From Commensalibacter papalotli (ex Servin-Garciduenas et al. 2014) (lineage in GTDB: Bacteria; Pseudomonadota; Alphaproteobacteria; Acetobacterales; Acetobacteraceae), in the NCBI RefSeq assembly GCF_000527695.1, contig NZ_ATSX01000001.1, positions 1,426,001-1,490,000 on the forward strand: a DNA stretch of 64,000 bases, given 5' to 3'. The stretch's first letter is position 1. Each line of letters begins with the position of its first letter. The translations under genes were made by a program, and so were the position numbers. Positions 19,276-28,770 of this stretch are shown piece after piece. The notes under the pieces were generated by a model. The model was not told where the DNA came from, made no database searches, and worked only from the letters and a program-made list of their open reading frames with translations.

Positions 19276-20022
19276 ATGAGCTTTAATAATAAAACAATTA
19301 TCATCACTGGTGGTGCCAGTGGTATTGGCAAAGCAACCGTCGAACAATTTTGCAAAAAAGGTGCCAATGTTGTTATCGCAGATTTAAATGATAAAGAAGG
19401 ACAAACCCTATCCGATAACCTTAATAAATCTGGGCATAAAACCCTCTTTGTAAAAATAAACGTAACCAGCGAAGATGAAAACAAGGCATTAATTGAAAAA
19501 ACTGTAAAACATTTTGGTGGTTTGGATATCGTGTTTGCTAATGCTGGCATTGCTAATGATGGCCCTATTGATAAACTCGATTTTAAACATTGGCAAAAAA
19601 CAATTGATATTAACTTAACGGCTGTTTATTTATTAGACAAATATGCCATCGAATATTGGTTAAAACAGAATAAACCTGGCGTTATTGTCAATTGTGGCTC
19701 TATTCATTCATGGGTAGGAAAACAAGGCGTTACAGCCTATGCTGCCTCCAAAGGTGGTGTCAAATTATTAACTCAAACTTTGGCTATTGACTATGCCGCC
19801 AAAAATATCCGCGTTAATGCGGTTTGCCCTGGTTATATTGATACACCATTATTAAGTACACTACCTCCTGATATCAAACAATCCCTTGTAGATTTACACC
19901 CCATTGGTCGCTTGGGAAAACCAGAAGAAGTTGCCAATGTTGTTGTATTCCTTGCCAGCGACGAAGCAAGCTTTGTTAATGGAGCGGCCCTTCTTGTCGA
20001 TGGCGGTTATGTCGCGCAATAA
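19276..20022 (+). CDS. Short-chain dehydrogenase/reductase
   Basis: The 248-residue classical SDR shows the cofactor motif TGGASGIG near residue 11, the NAG motif in VFANAGIA, the catalytic Ser in NCGSIHS and Tyr-Lys in YAASKGG, then the PGYIDTPL loop. An Asp after the second strand (VIADLND) points to NAD rather than NADP. Such enzymes oxidise alcohols or reduce ketones in the cytoplasm; glucose dehydrogenase and 3-oxoacyl reductase are close relatives, so the substrate stays open. AAGGAA precedes the ATG. An inverted repeat at 20046-20090 (TTCAATTAG/CTAATTGAA) may end the transcript. Confidence 0.92.
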   Translation: MSFNNKTIIITGGASGIGKATVEQFCKKGANVVIADLNDKEGQTLSDNLNKSGHKTLFVKINVTSEDENKALIEKTVKHFGGLDIVFANAGIANDGPIDKLDFKHWQKTIDINLTAVYLLDKYAIEYWLKQNKPGVIVNCGSIHSWVGKQGVTAYAASKGGVKLLTQTLAIDYAAKNIRVNAVCPGYIDTPLLSTLPPDIKQSLVDLHPIGRLGKPEEVANVVVFLASDEASFVNGAALLVDGGYVAQ

Positions 20023-20231
20023 AATAATACATATTTGAATAATACTTCAATTAGGAACGGAAATAACTTATATTTTACTTTCTAATTGAATATAAATTCA
20101 TCAATATTACTAATAAAACTCTAATTAAAATTACCTTTTTATATTTATCGATTACAATAATATGATTTTTTAAATTATTACTTACTCTTTATTATATATT
20201 TAATGCTTTAAGTATAATAAAGGAAACATAC

Positions 20232-21500
20232 ATGAAAAAAGCTTTTGGTGCCTCTATTTTCTCTATCACTATCTTGATGTCATTACATAATAATGTTGCC
20301 CTTGCAAATGTAGTACAACCACCAGAAACAAGACAAAGTGTTAAGGCTAATGCTGGGAATGGGTTCTACTATCCCGCCAACCGATGGGCATATCAACATA
20401 TGCAACAACTCTATCCATCTGCCAACATAGATGGCCAACATTATTCAACTGGGTTACCAAAAACACCTCAAAACCTAGACGATCTGATCGTCAAAGACGG
20501 AAAAGGAAATCACGTCAAACTCACTCAATATTTGGCTGAAACTTATACAGATGCATTTATCGTAGTAAAAAATGATAAAATTATTTACGAAAAATACCTT
20601 AATGGACAAAATAACAGATCCCGTCATCAAATGATGTCTGTGACGAAATCCATCAGCTCCACCGCTATTCAACCTTTGATCGATGAAGGTAAAATAGATC
20701 CTAATGCAAAAGTCACCCAATATGTTCCAGAACTTGCAGATTCTGCTTGGGCAGATGCAACCGTTCAACAAGTCAGAGATATGTTGGTCAGCCTTGATTA
20801 TACTGAAAATTATGACGATCCAAAATCAGGATTTAATAATTACCTAAGGGCAATGGGTTTTGCAGCCCCTGATGCTGAGCAAAATGATACAATCGGTATC
20901 CATAAATTCCTGCAAGGAATTAAAAAAGGCAAAGGTGAGCACGGAAAAATATTTAATTATGCAACCCCAAATACTGATGTTCTATGTTGGATCGCTCAAA
21001 AAGCCTCTGGGAAAAGTGCTGAAACCTTGATTGATCAAAATCTGTGGTCAAAACTATCAACGATACGGGACGCCTACATCCTTGTTGATCGTCAAGGACA
21101 AGCTTTCTGTGGTGCAGGATCTAATTCCACAGCAGTTGATTTAGCCAAATTTGGAATGATTATGGCAAATGATGGTAAATTAGGAAACCAACAAATTGTC
21201 AGCAAAAATTATGTTGATGAAGTTATCAAAGGTGGTTCTAAAGAAGCATTCGATAACAGCCATTACGCCCATTTTGAATCAACTAAAGGGTGGACATATA
21301 AAGATCAGTGGTGGATCAGAAATAACCCTAATCATGCTTTTGCCGCTGTAGGTATTTACGATCAAATCGTTTATGTTGATCCAACAGCAAAAGTCGTAGT
21401 CGTAAAACAAAGTTCCAGAAAAGTAGCTGAAAAAGACGATGACGATACCGCTGTATATACTGTTATTGATACAATTATTAGCAAATTAGATCATAAATAA
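20232..21500 (+). CDS. Exported serine hydrolase, class C beta-lactamase/NylB-like
   Basis: The 422-residue protein starts with a signal peptide (MKKAFGASIFSITILMSLHNNVALA). Nucleophile Ser and base Lys lie in MSVTKSISS, the Tyr in FNYATPNTDVLCWIAQ, and the C-terminal part (AFAAVGIYDQIVYVDPTAKVVVV) matches 6-aminohexanoate-dimer hydrolase-type esterases. Known relatives cleave amides, esters or D-amino-acid peptides; true beta-lactam resistance is unlikely to be its role. It would act in the periplasm. AAAGGAA precedes the ATG. It follows the SDR by 209 AT-rich bases, and the two need not be linked. Confidence 0.92.
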   Translation: MKKAFGASIFSITILMSLHNNVALANVVQPPETRQSVKANAGNGFYYPANRWAYQHMQQLYPSANIDGQHYSTGLPKTPQNLDDLIVKDGKGNHVKLTQYLAETYTDAFIVVKNDKIIYEKYLNGQNNRSRHQMMSVTKSISSTAIQPLIDEGKIDPNAKVTQYVPELADSAWADATVQQVRDMLVSLDYTENYDDPKSGFNNYLRAMGFAAPDAEQNDTIGIHKFLQGIKKGKGEHGKIFNYATPNTDVLCWIAQKASGKSAETLIDQNLWSKLSTIRDAYILVDRQGQAFCGAGSNSTAVDLAKFGMIMANDGKLGNQQIVSKNYVDEVIKGGSKEAFDNSHYAHFESTKGWTYKDQWWIRNNPNHAFAAVGIYDQIVYVDPTAKVVVVKQSSRKVAEKDDDDTAVYTVIDTIISKLDHK

Positions 21501-21561
21501 GCTGTTAAAAGCAAAATACATATATATTATAGATTAATTTATTGTATCTTGATTTATATTT

Positions 21562-21596
21562 AGAGTGATAAAATATCAAATTTTTATCACTCTTTA
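21562..21596 (+). terminator. Rho-independent terminator after the serine hydrolase
   Basis: AGAGTGATAAAA (21562-21573) pairs with TTTTATCACTCT (21582-21593), followed by TTATT. Confidence 0.8.
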
Positions 21597-21714
21597 TTGA
21601 TTATAAAATATATACAGTGCGTTTAATAAAAACTACAGAACATATTTGGTAAAATTATACGGGTGCAACTATTATGAAGACACCCATTACATCTATATTA
21701 TTGATATTTTTGTT

Positions 21715-22230
21715 TCAAATATTTTTTACTGCTGCAGCTGTCTTATATTTATAGTAACGCTTAGGATTTTTATCATCATCCACGACACTATCCATTCCTG
21801 AAAAATTAGGATCAGCAGAAATATCTGTATCTATAACCAACTTTCCTTCTTTGTTTTTAGTATAAGCACGCATTTCATAAAAATCACAATAAATACCCAA
21901 ATTACGAATTTCCCAATTTTGCATTACGAATATATAATTTTCCTTATGGATCTGAGAAAAAAACACTGAAGCAATCTCTACACAAGCTCCATTCTCCTCA
22001 TATTCATCAACTTTTTCTTTTTAAAGTTTATTATCTTTTTTATATTCTAACATGAAGGCAACCGTCTGACAGCTATCATCAGGGGTTGCATCATTTTCTT
22101 TTTCAAAATAGATTTTACCCTCTGAGTATAAATTTGTTTTAAATGGGCCTTGAATAATCTCATTAGGTGAAACTTGAGCATAACCAAGAAAACTATAAAT
22201 TAAACCAGCCAAAAAAAGTTGAATACACAA
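21715..22230 (-). pseudogene. Small exported protein gene interrupted by a stop codon
   Basis: Two open stretches lie in the same frame: 22021-22230 (leader IQLFLAGLIYSFLGYAQV and 50 further residues ending KKDNKL) and 21715-21966. They are separated only by a TAA at 22021-22023. The bases between stay open and code KEKVDEYEENGACVEIAS before continuing into FFSQIHKENYIFVMQNW. Without that stop the product would be about 171 residues with a signal peptide. No ATG or GTG starts the frame; TTG at 22230 is the best available. This looks like a recently inactivated gene. The family is not recognised. Confidence 0.65.
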
Positions 22231-22580
22231 TTTAACCGTTACAAATTTTATTCTCGCTTTTGACTATTTTTTTCCAAACAGTACAAAATGCAACACTATA
22301 TTTTGTAAACATAAAAATATAGATCAAACCTTTATAAACAGTATTAAAACTGAAAAATTGTTTCTTATAATTTTTTTCACAACCTTAATAGTTTGATTGA
22401 TCTATTACTTAAATAATTCATCTTCATCTGTATAAATAACAACTATTTATTCGCCTTATTTTAATCCTTACAAGACTCTCTTATGTCATGTCTATTTAAA
22501 TCAAAATATCAGAAAACAATTCCTATTCATTCATCACAATTCGATTTATATTACCGCCATAAGTAATGTGAGTATCCATT
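22231..22580. other. Intergenic region before the symporter gene
   Basis: About 350 AT-rich bases. The first 40 continue the broken reading frame up to a TAG. The rest should hold the promoter of the symporter. Nothing else is seen. Confidence 0.5.
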
Positions 22581-24128
22581 GTGAATAATATTTTCAATTT
22601 CATTAATCAATTTTTTGCTTTATTAGCACCAATTACCGATGCCATTTGGGATTTTCCAACCAATATTGGTTGGTATAAAATGATCCCTATTTTAGGACAA
22701 TTCTCCTTTCCTGTTCTTTTACTCATTGGTGTTGGAATTTACTTCACCATTCGCACTCGCTTTATTCAACGACACAGCTTTGGTCCTGCAATAAAAATAA
22801 TGTTAGCCAGACAACCATCTCAACAAGGGGTCAGTGCTATCGGATCATTTATGCTTGGGTTGGCTATGCGTGCAGGACCAGGGAATATTGTTGGCATTAC
22901 AGGAGCCATCTCCATTGGCGGGCCAGGCGCACTCTTTTGGATGTGGGTCGCGGCCTTTTTTGGAATGGCATCTGCGTTTACAGAATCAGTATTGGCGCAA
23001 CTTTTCAAAGAGAAAAAAGGTGACGAGTTTGTGGGTGGCTTACCTTTTTATGGAAAACGTTTACTGGGAAATAAACGTTATGTTGGGTTATTTTTATCCT
23101 GTGCATTTATAACCTACGCACTGTTTAATATTCCAGCACAAACCTTTAATGTTTTCTCTGCCATCAGCAGTATAGCACAAGCAGCAACAGGTCAGCATTA
23201 TAGCCATCAATCCACATTATATTATACGATTGCAGTCATCTTGGTCGTGGTATGCACCTTTATTATCTTTGGTGGCATTCGCCGTGTGGTTGCGTATTCT
23301 GATGTCCTCGTCCCTATCAAAGCTGTTATTTTTATTGGCATATCGATTATCATCATCGTGATTAATTTTCCTTTAATTCCTTACTTTTTCCGTGAAGTCG
23401 TGGTCGGAGCCTTTGCCCCTCATGCCATTTTTGGTGGAGCCATCGGTACTGCCCTTGCGCAAGGTGTAAAAAGAGGTCTGATGTCCAATGAAGCAGGTCA
23501 AGGAACCATCACGATGGCAGCAGCTATTGCCAATAACCGTCACCCTTGTGAGCAAGGATTAGTGCAAAGTTTTGGGGTCTTTTTTGACACGATGGTGATT
23601 TGTACAATGACGGGCTTTATCGTCATTATGGCACATGTATGGACTGGCTCTGTTGACGGTGTGATGTGGGAGTCCGTTAGAGCTTCAAAAATCACACTCT
23701 ATTTGATTTCCGTTAAAACACTGGTGCCAACATCCCTCGCCAAGAGTGTTGAGATCATTATGTGTGCATGTTATGGATTATTTGCATTTACAACATTATT
23801 AGGCATGATCTCATTCGCCGAGATTTCAGCCAATTTCATTTCCAAGAAGCATGGCTTTATTATAGTCATTCGCATTTTGGGATCGTTGGTATTTGTTCCC
23901 TTTGGAATTTTAACCATCTTGGCTGGTCTAGAGCTGGGTAATTTATGGTATATCTCTGACCTCATGAATATCATTATGGTTTATATCAATATTCCTCTGT
24001 TACTCTTGGGATTACCGTTTGTATTAAAAGCATTAGCTGATTATCGCAAAAATAAAGTAACAGCATTTAACTCTGAAGAATATGGGTTTACGACTGAATG
24101 TTGGGATGGGAAAGATAATGGTACATAA
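22581..24128 (+). CDS. Alanine or glycine:cation symporter family protein
   Basis: The 515-residue protein has about eleven membrane helices and the AGCS/AlsT marks: PVLLLIGVGIYFTIRTRFIQ, GPGNIVGITGAISIGGPGALFWMW, and NEAGQGTITMAAAIA, the Na+-site region. It takes up alanine or glycine with Na+ or H+ across the inner membrane. Length is usual. A GTG start at 22581 is taken because the following FNFINQFFALLAPITD matches the family N-terminus; no clear ribosome binding site is seen. It is a single gene with the Panacea gene 160 bases downstream. Confidence 0.94.
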   Translation: MNNIFNFINQFFALLAPITDAIWDFPTNIGWYKMIPILGQFSFPVLLLIGVGIYFTIRTRFIQRHSFGPAIKIMLARQPSQQGVSAIGSFMLGLAMRAGPGNIVGITGAISIGGPGALFWMWVAAFFGMASAFTESVLAQLFKEKKGDEFVGGLPFYGKRLLGNKRYVGLFLSCAFITYALFNIPAQTFNVFSAISSIAQAATGQHYSHQSTLYYTIAVILVVVCTFIIFGGIRRVVAYSDVLVPIKAVIFIGISIIIIVINFPLIPYFFREVVVGAFAPHAIFGGAIGTALAQGVKRGLMSNEAGQGTITMAAAIANNRHPCEQGLVQSFGVFFDTMVICTMTGFIVIMAHVWTGSVDGVMWESVRASKITLYLISVKTLVPTSLAKSVEIIMCACYGLFAFTTLLGMISFAEISANFISKKHGFIIVIRILGSLVFVPFGILTILAGLELGNLWYISDLMNIIMVYINIPLLLLGLPFVLKALADYRKNKVTAFNSEEYGFTTECWDGKDNGT

Positions 24129-24288
24129 TAAAAAATTATGCTATAATTAGAGCATTATTAAAAAAATTGATTTCATACTATTTTACAATTTAAAATAAAA
24201 CATTATATAAAGCGCATAAACATGAATATTTTGATACAAATAGCAAATAACCTGCTATACATATTACTACAAAGGAAAGGAGCTTACG

Positions 24289-24819
24289 ATGTCCGAAACA
24301 TTCTCTCATCACCCCATTCCTCATAACGGCCACGATGTGGCTGCAATTGCTAATGAATTTTTAAGATTAGCAAGAGAAGAAGGTATAACCTTAACCAATA
24401 TGCAATTACAAAAATTGCCTTATATTGCACAAGGATGGAGCCTAGCCTTACGCAACAAGCCTCTTATTGAACAACCTGTAGAAGCTTGGCCTTATGGTCC
24501 TGTTTACCGTAAATTATACAACGCATTAGCACAGTACGGTTCTGGCCCTGTTAAGGATTTTATTCACGAAAATGATAGTAATCGAGATATCACAATAGAA
24601 ACCAGAGGTCCTCGAATAACAGGTGATTTATGCGATGACGACCTTGCTTTAATTAAAGCTGTCTGGAATAATTATCGTGAATGCAATGCTTTTAAACTCT
24701 CTGCTTTAACTCATCAACCTGGTACACCTTGGAGTAAAACTCAAGAAAAAGGAAACAGAGAAATCCCCAAAGACCTTATCAAGGAACATTATGAGCAACT
24801 TTTAAATTGCGGTGCATAA
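24289..24819 (+). CDS. Panacea (SocA-like) antitoxin-domain protein
   Basis: The 176-residue protein carries the Panacea/SocA domain at about residues 15-150. The hallmark stretches are NMQLQKLPYIAQGWSLAL, VEAWPYGPVYRKLY and the C-terminal TPWSKTQ. In Caulobacter SocA is the proteolytic adaptor antitoxin of SocB, and Panacea proteins are now known as antitoxins that pair with many unrelated toxins, including membrane-acting ones. A strong AAGGAGC ribosome binding site precedes the ATG. The next gene encodes a small membrane protein whose start overlaps or nearly touches this stop, which is the gene pair layout of such systems. Phage-derived Panacea proteins also exist, but no phage genes are nearby. 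Confidence 0.88.
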   Translation: MSETFSHHPIPHNGHDVAAIANEFLRLAREEGITLTNMQLQKLPYIAQGWSLALRNKPLIEQPVEAWPYGPVYRKLYNALAQYGSGPVKDFIHENDSNRDITIETRGPRITGDLCDDDLALIKAVWNNYRECNAFKLSALTHQPGTPWSKTQEKGNREIPKDLIKEHYEQLLNCGA

Positions 24820-24826
24820 TAGAACG

Positions 24827-25327
24827 ATGAACAATTCAACCTCTTCATCAAACAATCAAAAGAATAAGTATGAAGAGGCTATTGCCGAAGCACAAAAAAA
24901 TGAAAATAAAACTCCAAGCCTAACGGAAAATCCAAAACATCAAAAAAGTGAAGAACTTTTTTATGATAATGCGGCAAAAGAATATGACAAATTTAAAAAC
25001 ATAAAAATATTATTTAAGAAAGTAGAAGAACTCCCTGAACTTATTAATCAAAGGTATAAAAGAAATACAAACCTCCGAAGCAAATGCGCTTTTTGGATGA
25101 TTTTATATCTTTATCTATTTTCTCTTTCTTGTTTTGCTATTATCTTCCTACAAGCATTTCATTATAGAGGTTTTAATTTAGACAAAATCGCTATTACAAC
25201 TTTAATTGGCGGCTTTGCAGCCAGTGTTATTGGGCTTGTACAAATCATCCTTAGAGGTTTGTTTTTATCAGAAGAGAAAAGTATCAACCAACAAATAAAA
25301 AACTCTAATAAAAAAGACAAATCATAA
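24827..25327 (+). CDS. Two-helix membrane protein, candidate toxin of the Panacea pair
   Basis: The 166-residue protein (ATG at 24827; an in-frame GTG at 24812 would overlap the Panacea gene by 8 bases) has a charged, Asn/Lys-rich first half. Two membrane helices follow at about residues 88-113 (FWMILYLYLFSLSCFAIIFL) and 121-146 (TTLIGGFAASVIGLVQIIL), then a basic tail ending NSNKKDKS. It has no enzyme motif I recognise. The layout of soluble helical region plus two C-terminal helices fits membrane-active effectors, and the coupling to a Panacea antitoxin gene suggests a toxin. This is inference; it could also be a passive membrane partner. Confidence 0.7.
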   Translation: MNNSTSSSNNQKNKYEEAIAEAQKNENKTPSLTENPKHQKSEELFYDNAAKEYDKFKNIKILFKKVEELPELINQRYKRNTNLRSKCAFWMILYLYLFSLSCFAIIFLQAFHYRGFNLDKIAITTLIGGFAASVIGLVQIILRGLFLSEEKSINQQIKNSNKKDKS

Positions 25328-25329
25328 AA

Positions 25330-25359
25330 TGCTTATCTATCTCTAAAAATAAGCACTTT
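25330..25359. terminator. Weak hairpin between convergent genes
   Basis: TGCTTAT (25330-25336) pairs with ATAAGCA (25349-25355), followed by CTTT on the + strand, between the small membrane-protein gene and argC. Confidence 0.4.
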
Positions 25360-25371
25360 AATACCAAACCT

Positions 25372-26292
25372 CTACACCCCCAACATCAGACGAATATTCT
25401 GTATCGCTGCACCAGAAGCACCTTTACCCAGATTATCAAAAATTGCTGTTAATACCACCATGTCTTGACGCGCATTACTATGTACACGTAATTCCATTTT
25501 ATCAGTCAGTGCCAATTGATCGCCTGATAATTTTGCTGAATCTTCATCAATAAAAGCAACCGTTTCTGCATTTGTGTAATGCTGTTTTAAACACTGTCTA
25601 ATATCACCAACACTGGCTTGCTTTGACAAAATATCCAAATGCAACGGAACAGAGACAATCATCCCTTGAGCAAAATTCCCTACAGAAGGAACAAATATAG
25701 GTTCACGGCTTAATCCTGCGTAATGCACAATCTCTGGCAAATGTTTATGTTGTAAATTTAAACCATACAACATAAAAGGCGGTGCATTTTTTTTCACTTC
25801 ATACGAAGCAATCATTTGCTTGCCCCCTCCACTATACCCACTGATAGCATTGATCGTCACAGGATAGTTTTTATCCATGATCTCTGCTTGCACCAAAGGG
25901 TGCAGCAATGCAATCGCGCCACTGGAATAACAACCAGGATTAGCAACCAAAGGTGCTTTTTTAATTTTCGCTGCTTGATCTTGATCCAACTCTGCAAATC
26001 CATAAACCCAATCAGGATCAGTTCTGAACGCCGTGCTGGCATCTAAGACCTTGGGTTGATGTCCTGACAAAGATTGAACAGCAGCCACAGATTCTCGTGA
26101 TGCATCATCAGGCAAGCATAAAACCACCAAATCCACTTGTGCCATCATGTCTAAACGGACATTCATATCATGTCGTTTCTCAACGGGAATAGAGCATACT
26201 TGCACAGGCAATTTTTCTAGTCGTTGACGAATGCCTAAACCCGTTGTTCCATATTCACCATCAATGAAAATCTTTGGCATTTTTGACATCAT
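25372..26292 (-). CDS. argC: N-acetyl-gamma-glutamyl-phosphate reductase
   Basis: The 306-residue enzyme (EC 1.2.1.38) reduces N-acetylglutamyl phosphate with NADPH in arginine synthesis. It is the short (type 2) ArgC with GEYGTTGLGIRQRL as dinucleotide loop, the catalytic Cys in VANPGCYSSGAIALL, and SGYSGGGKQMI. It lies about 100 bases downstream of rpsI, a gene order common in alphaproteobacteria, with a terminator between. The ATG at 26292 gives MMSKMPKIF; a start at the second or third Met is equally possible. Confidence 0.97.
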   Translation of the reverse strand: MMSKMPKIFIDGEYGTTGLGIRQRLEKLPVQVCSIPVEKRHDMNVRLDMMAQVDLVVLCLPDDASRESVAAVQSLSGHQPKVLDASTAFRTDPDWVYGFAELDQDQAAKIKKAPLVANPGCYSSGAIALLHPLVQAEIMDKNYPVTINAISGYSGGGKQMIASYEVKKNAPPFMLYGLNLQHKHLPEIVHYAGLSREPIFVPSVGNFAQGMIVSVPLHLDILSKQASVGDIRQCLKQHYTNAETVAFIDEDSAKLSGDQLALTDKMELRVHSNARQDMVVLTAIFDNLGKGASGAAIQNIRLMLGV

Positions 26293-26335
26293 GCACCTTT
26301 GACTTTAAATAAATTGAATTTTAAATATACACAAT

Positions 26336-26372
26336 AAAAAAGGCGGTGAAAAGTTTGACCCTTCCCCGCCCT
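26336..26372 (-). terminator. Terminator after rpsI
   Basis: On the minus strand GGCGG (26370-26366) pairs with CCGCC (26346-26342), extended by GAA/TTC after one mismatch, and runs into six T. Confidence 0.7.
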
Positions 26373-26395
26373 TTTGAAATACAAAACTGTAAATC

Positions 26396-26890
26396 TTAAC
26401 GTTTGCTGAACTGGAAAGAACGGCGAGCTTTTGCTTTACCGTATTTTTTACGTTCAACAACACGTGGATCACGTGTCAAGAATCCAGCAGCTTTCAATCC
26501 ACCGCGTAATTCTGGCTCATAGTTACAAAGCGCACGGCTTAAACCATGGCGAACTGCACCAGCTTGACCAGAAAGACCACCACCGCTGACGGTACAATAA
26601 ATATCGAATTGTCCAAGGCGATTTGCAACTTCGAAAGGTTGGTTAATCAACATGCGCAAAACTGGACGAGCAAAATATACATCAACAGCACGACCGTTTA
26701 CAGTAATTTCACCTTTACCAGGCTTAATCCATACGCGAGCAACTGCGTCTTTACGACGACCTGTTGCATATGAACGACCAAATTGGTCACGTTTTGGTTC
26801 ACGAATAACAGTTTCTTGTGCCAAAGGTGTATTTACAACAGCCTCTTTAAGATCTGCCAAACCACCAGTACGTTCTTGTGTTTCTGACAT
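26396..26890 (-). CDS. rpsI: 30S ribosomal protein S9
   Basis: The 164-residue protein has an N-terminal extension of about 35 residues, usual in alphaproteobacteria, then the S9 core. The core opens with [26 protein letters not shown] and includes [19 protein letters not shown], ending in the conserved [11 protein letters not shown] tail that reaches the ribosomal P site. It is 5 bases downstream of rplM, as in most bacteria. Confidence 0.98.
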   Translation of the reverse strand: MSETQERTGGLADLKEAVVNTPLAQETVIREPKRDQFGRSYATGRRKDAVARVWIKPGKGEITVNGRAVDVYFARPVLRMLINQPFEVANRLGQFDIYCTVSGGGLSGQAGAVRHGLSRALCNYEPELRGGLKAAGFLTRDPRVVERKKYGKAKARRSFQFSKR

Positions 26891-26895
26891 AATTC

Positions 26896-27375
26896 TTAGG
26901 CTCCAACAGCTTTGTTAATAGTGTTTTTGCGATTTAATGCAGCAACATCCAATTGTGTTGGTTGTTGTGCTTCATGAGGATGAGTTTCCCCAGCATAAAC
27001 ATATAAGTGTTTCATTTGTTTACGTTGTAACGGCCCACGGCTGATCATACGTTCAACAGCTTTTACCACAACGTGATCGGGATTTTTACCAGTCAAACGT
27101 TGAGTAATGCTACGTTCTTTAATTCCACCAGGAAAGTTGGTGTGATAATAGAACTTTTTTTGCTCAACTTTTTTACCAGTTAACGCAATTTTTTCTGCAT
27201 TAATAACAATAACATGATCACCACAATCAACATGTGGTGTATATTGTGCTTTGTGCTTGCCACGAAGGCGATTAGCGATAATAACAGCAAGGCGACCTAA
27301 TACGATGTCTTTTGCATCAATAAGGATCCAATTTTTTGTTACTTCCGCTGGTTTTATCGAAATGGTTGTTTTCAT
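26896..27375 (-). CDS. rplM: 50S ribosomal protein L13
   Basis: The 159-residue protein contains the complete L13 domain: [27 protein letters not shown], the signature [17 protein letters not shown] and [26 protein letters not shown]. It is first in the rplM-rpsI operon, with the promoter in the 178-base gap to the divergent gene at 27554. Some acetic acid bacteria show the same few extra residues at the C-terminus. Confidence 0.98.
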   Translation of the reverse strand: MKTTISIKPAEVTKNWILIDAKDIVLGRLAVIIANRLRGKHKAQYTPHVDCGDHVIVINAEKIALTGKKVEQKKFYYHTNFPGGIKERSITQRLTGKNPDHVVVKAVERMISRGPLQRKQMKHLYVYAGETHPHEAQQPTQLDVAALNRKNTINKAVGA

Positions 27376-27553
27376 TAACTCTAAATTCCGTTAATTATCA
27401 GCATTATGAATTAGACCTTGTTTTAGCGTAAGAAAGGATTTCGTCAAGCAATTTTTAAAAAAATGTTAATTTTTATTGTTTTTCAGTGCTTTTTAGCGCG
27501 GTATCCTGATACCTTATCTTTAATTTTTCCTTATAAATCAATGTGAAACCCTT

Positions 27554-28423
27554 ATGAATCTGTTCTTTTCCCTTCCACAAAAAATACATGTTATCGGTGC
27601 TTCTGGACGATCTGGTTTGGCTTTGATCAAAGAATTACAGAATCATGGCTGTACTGTCATCGCTTTGGTCAGATCTCCAGAAAAGTGGCAACAAACAAAT
27701 ATTGACTGCGAATTTAGGATAATTGATTTAAAAGGACCATTGAGCTTGTTAACAAGCGCTCTACAAGATGCCACACATATTGTTAGTACAGCTCATGCTC
27801 GTCATGCATCTATCATTATAAAAGCTGGCCCCAAAGAGGCAACTTATATCTTTTTAGGCAGCACTCGTAAATTTACTAAATGGCCAGATTCGCATGGCAA
27901 TGGCGTGCTTGTTGGAGAGCACGCCTTTTTAAAAAGTGAGCGCACAGGCATTTTTTTACATCCCACAATGATTTATGGCAGCCAAGGGGAAAATAATGTG
28001 CAACGCCTAGCTAAGATCCTTAAGAAACTGCCTGTTATTCCTTTACCTGATGGTGGCAAAGCTCTTGTCCAGCCTATTCACCAATCTGATGTAACGAAAG
28101 CAATTTTATCAGCTTTATCCAAAGACTGGAAAGAAGCAAATAGCATTGTAATAGCTGGCGGGTCAGTCATCTCTTATAAAGAATTCATACAAATTATAAT
28201 GTATCATGCCGGAATTAAGCCAAAAGCTTTTATTCCCTTACCTATTTCCTTGTTAAAAATAGCAGCATTTTTTACGAAATTTGTTCCATTTATTCCTACT
28301 ATTGAACCTACAGAAATCCAAAGACTAGTCGAGGATAAAAATTTCGATATTACAGAAATGGAAAATAAGTTGAGCTTTACACCGATTCCTTTTTCAAAAG
28401 GAATAGAACAAACAAAGCTATAA
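27554..28423 (+). CDS. NAD(P)-binding protein, NmrA/atypical SDR type
   Basis: The 289-residue protein has a Rossmann fold with HVIGASGRSGLALIKEL as nucleotide loop at about residues 11-27. There is no classical Tyr-Lys pair, but HPTMIYGSQGENNVQRLAKIL and PLPDGGKALVQPIHQSDVTKAI match extended or NDUFA9-like SDRs. Such proteins act as quinone oxidoreductases, isomerases or NAD(P) sensors. No neighbour hints at its role: it is divergent from rplM and its end lies close to tRNA-His. Confidence 0.85.
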   Translation: MNLFFSLPQKIHVIGASGRSGLALIKELQNHGCTVIALVRSPEKWQQTNIDCEFRIIDLKGPLSLLTSALQDATHIVSTAHARHASIIIKAGPKEATYIFLGSTRKFTKWPDSHGNGVLVGEHAFLKSERTGIFLHPTMIYGSQGENNVQRLAKILKKLPVIPLPDGGKALVQPIHQSDVTKAILSALSKDWKEANSIVIAGGSVISYKEFIQIIMYHAGIKPKAFIPLPISLLKIAAFFTKFVPFIPTIEPTEIQRLVEDKNFDITEMENKLSFTPIPFSKGIEQTKL

Positions 28424-28443
28424 AACTTTAAAGGGAAAAAAGA

Positions 28444-28520
28444 TGGGGCGAACGACGGGGATCGAACCCGCGACCACTGGAACCACAAACCAGCGCTCTA
28501 CCAACTGAGCTACGTCCGCC
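28444..28520 (-). tRNA. tRNA-His (anticodon GTG)
   Basis: On the minus strand the 5' end GGCGGACG and 3' end CGTTCGCCCCA form the acceptor with the extra G-1 paired to C73, a tRNA-His hallmark. The anticodon loop TTGTGGT gives GTG. The T arm is CGGGTTCGATCCCCG (one wobble). CCA is encoded at 28444-28446. Confidence 0.97.
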
Positions 28521-28730
28521 ACAATCTGAGAAACCATTTACTATATTTCTCAGGTTGTCGTCAATTGTTTTTATTAAAAAAATATAAACTCAAGATAATT
28601 ATCATGATAAAAGTTGTCTATCCGCTAAACAGATAGCCCTTATCATTAGATATTTAGCTAAATAACCTATGAAAATTTAAGTATTGTCACTTAAAATTTG
28701 TTGATAAGACTTACCACCAGCTAACTGATC

Positions 28731-28770
28731 TTTAACCATATTTAACCATATTTGACCATATTTAACCATG
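28731..28770. repeat. 10-bp tandem repeat that frameshifts the DUF4214-like gene
   Basis: Four head-to-tail units: TTTAACCATA twice, TTTGACCATA once and TTTAACCATG once. On the minus strand they lie at the 3' end of the gene below. Two units would give the reading frame WLNMVKDQLAGGKSYQQIL, matching the preceding internal repeat (WLNAMKDGLGNGMTYQQLL). Four units add 20 bases and shift the frame, giving an early stop at 28742. Confidence 0.85.
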
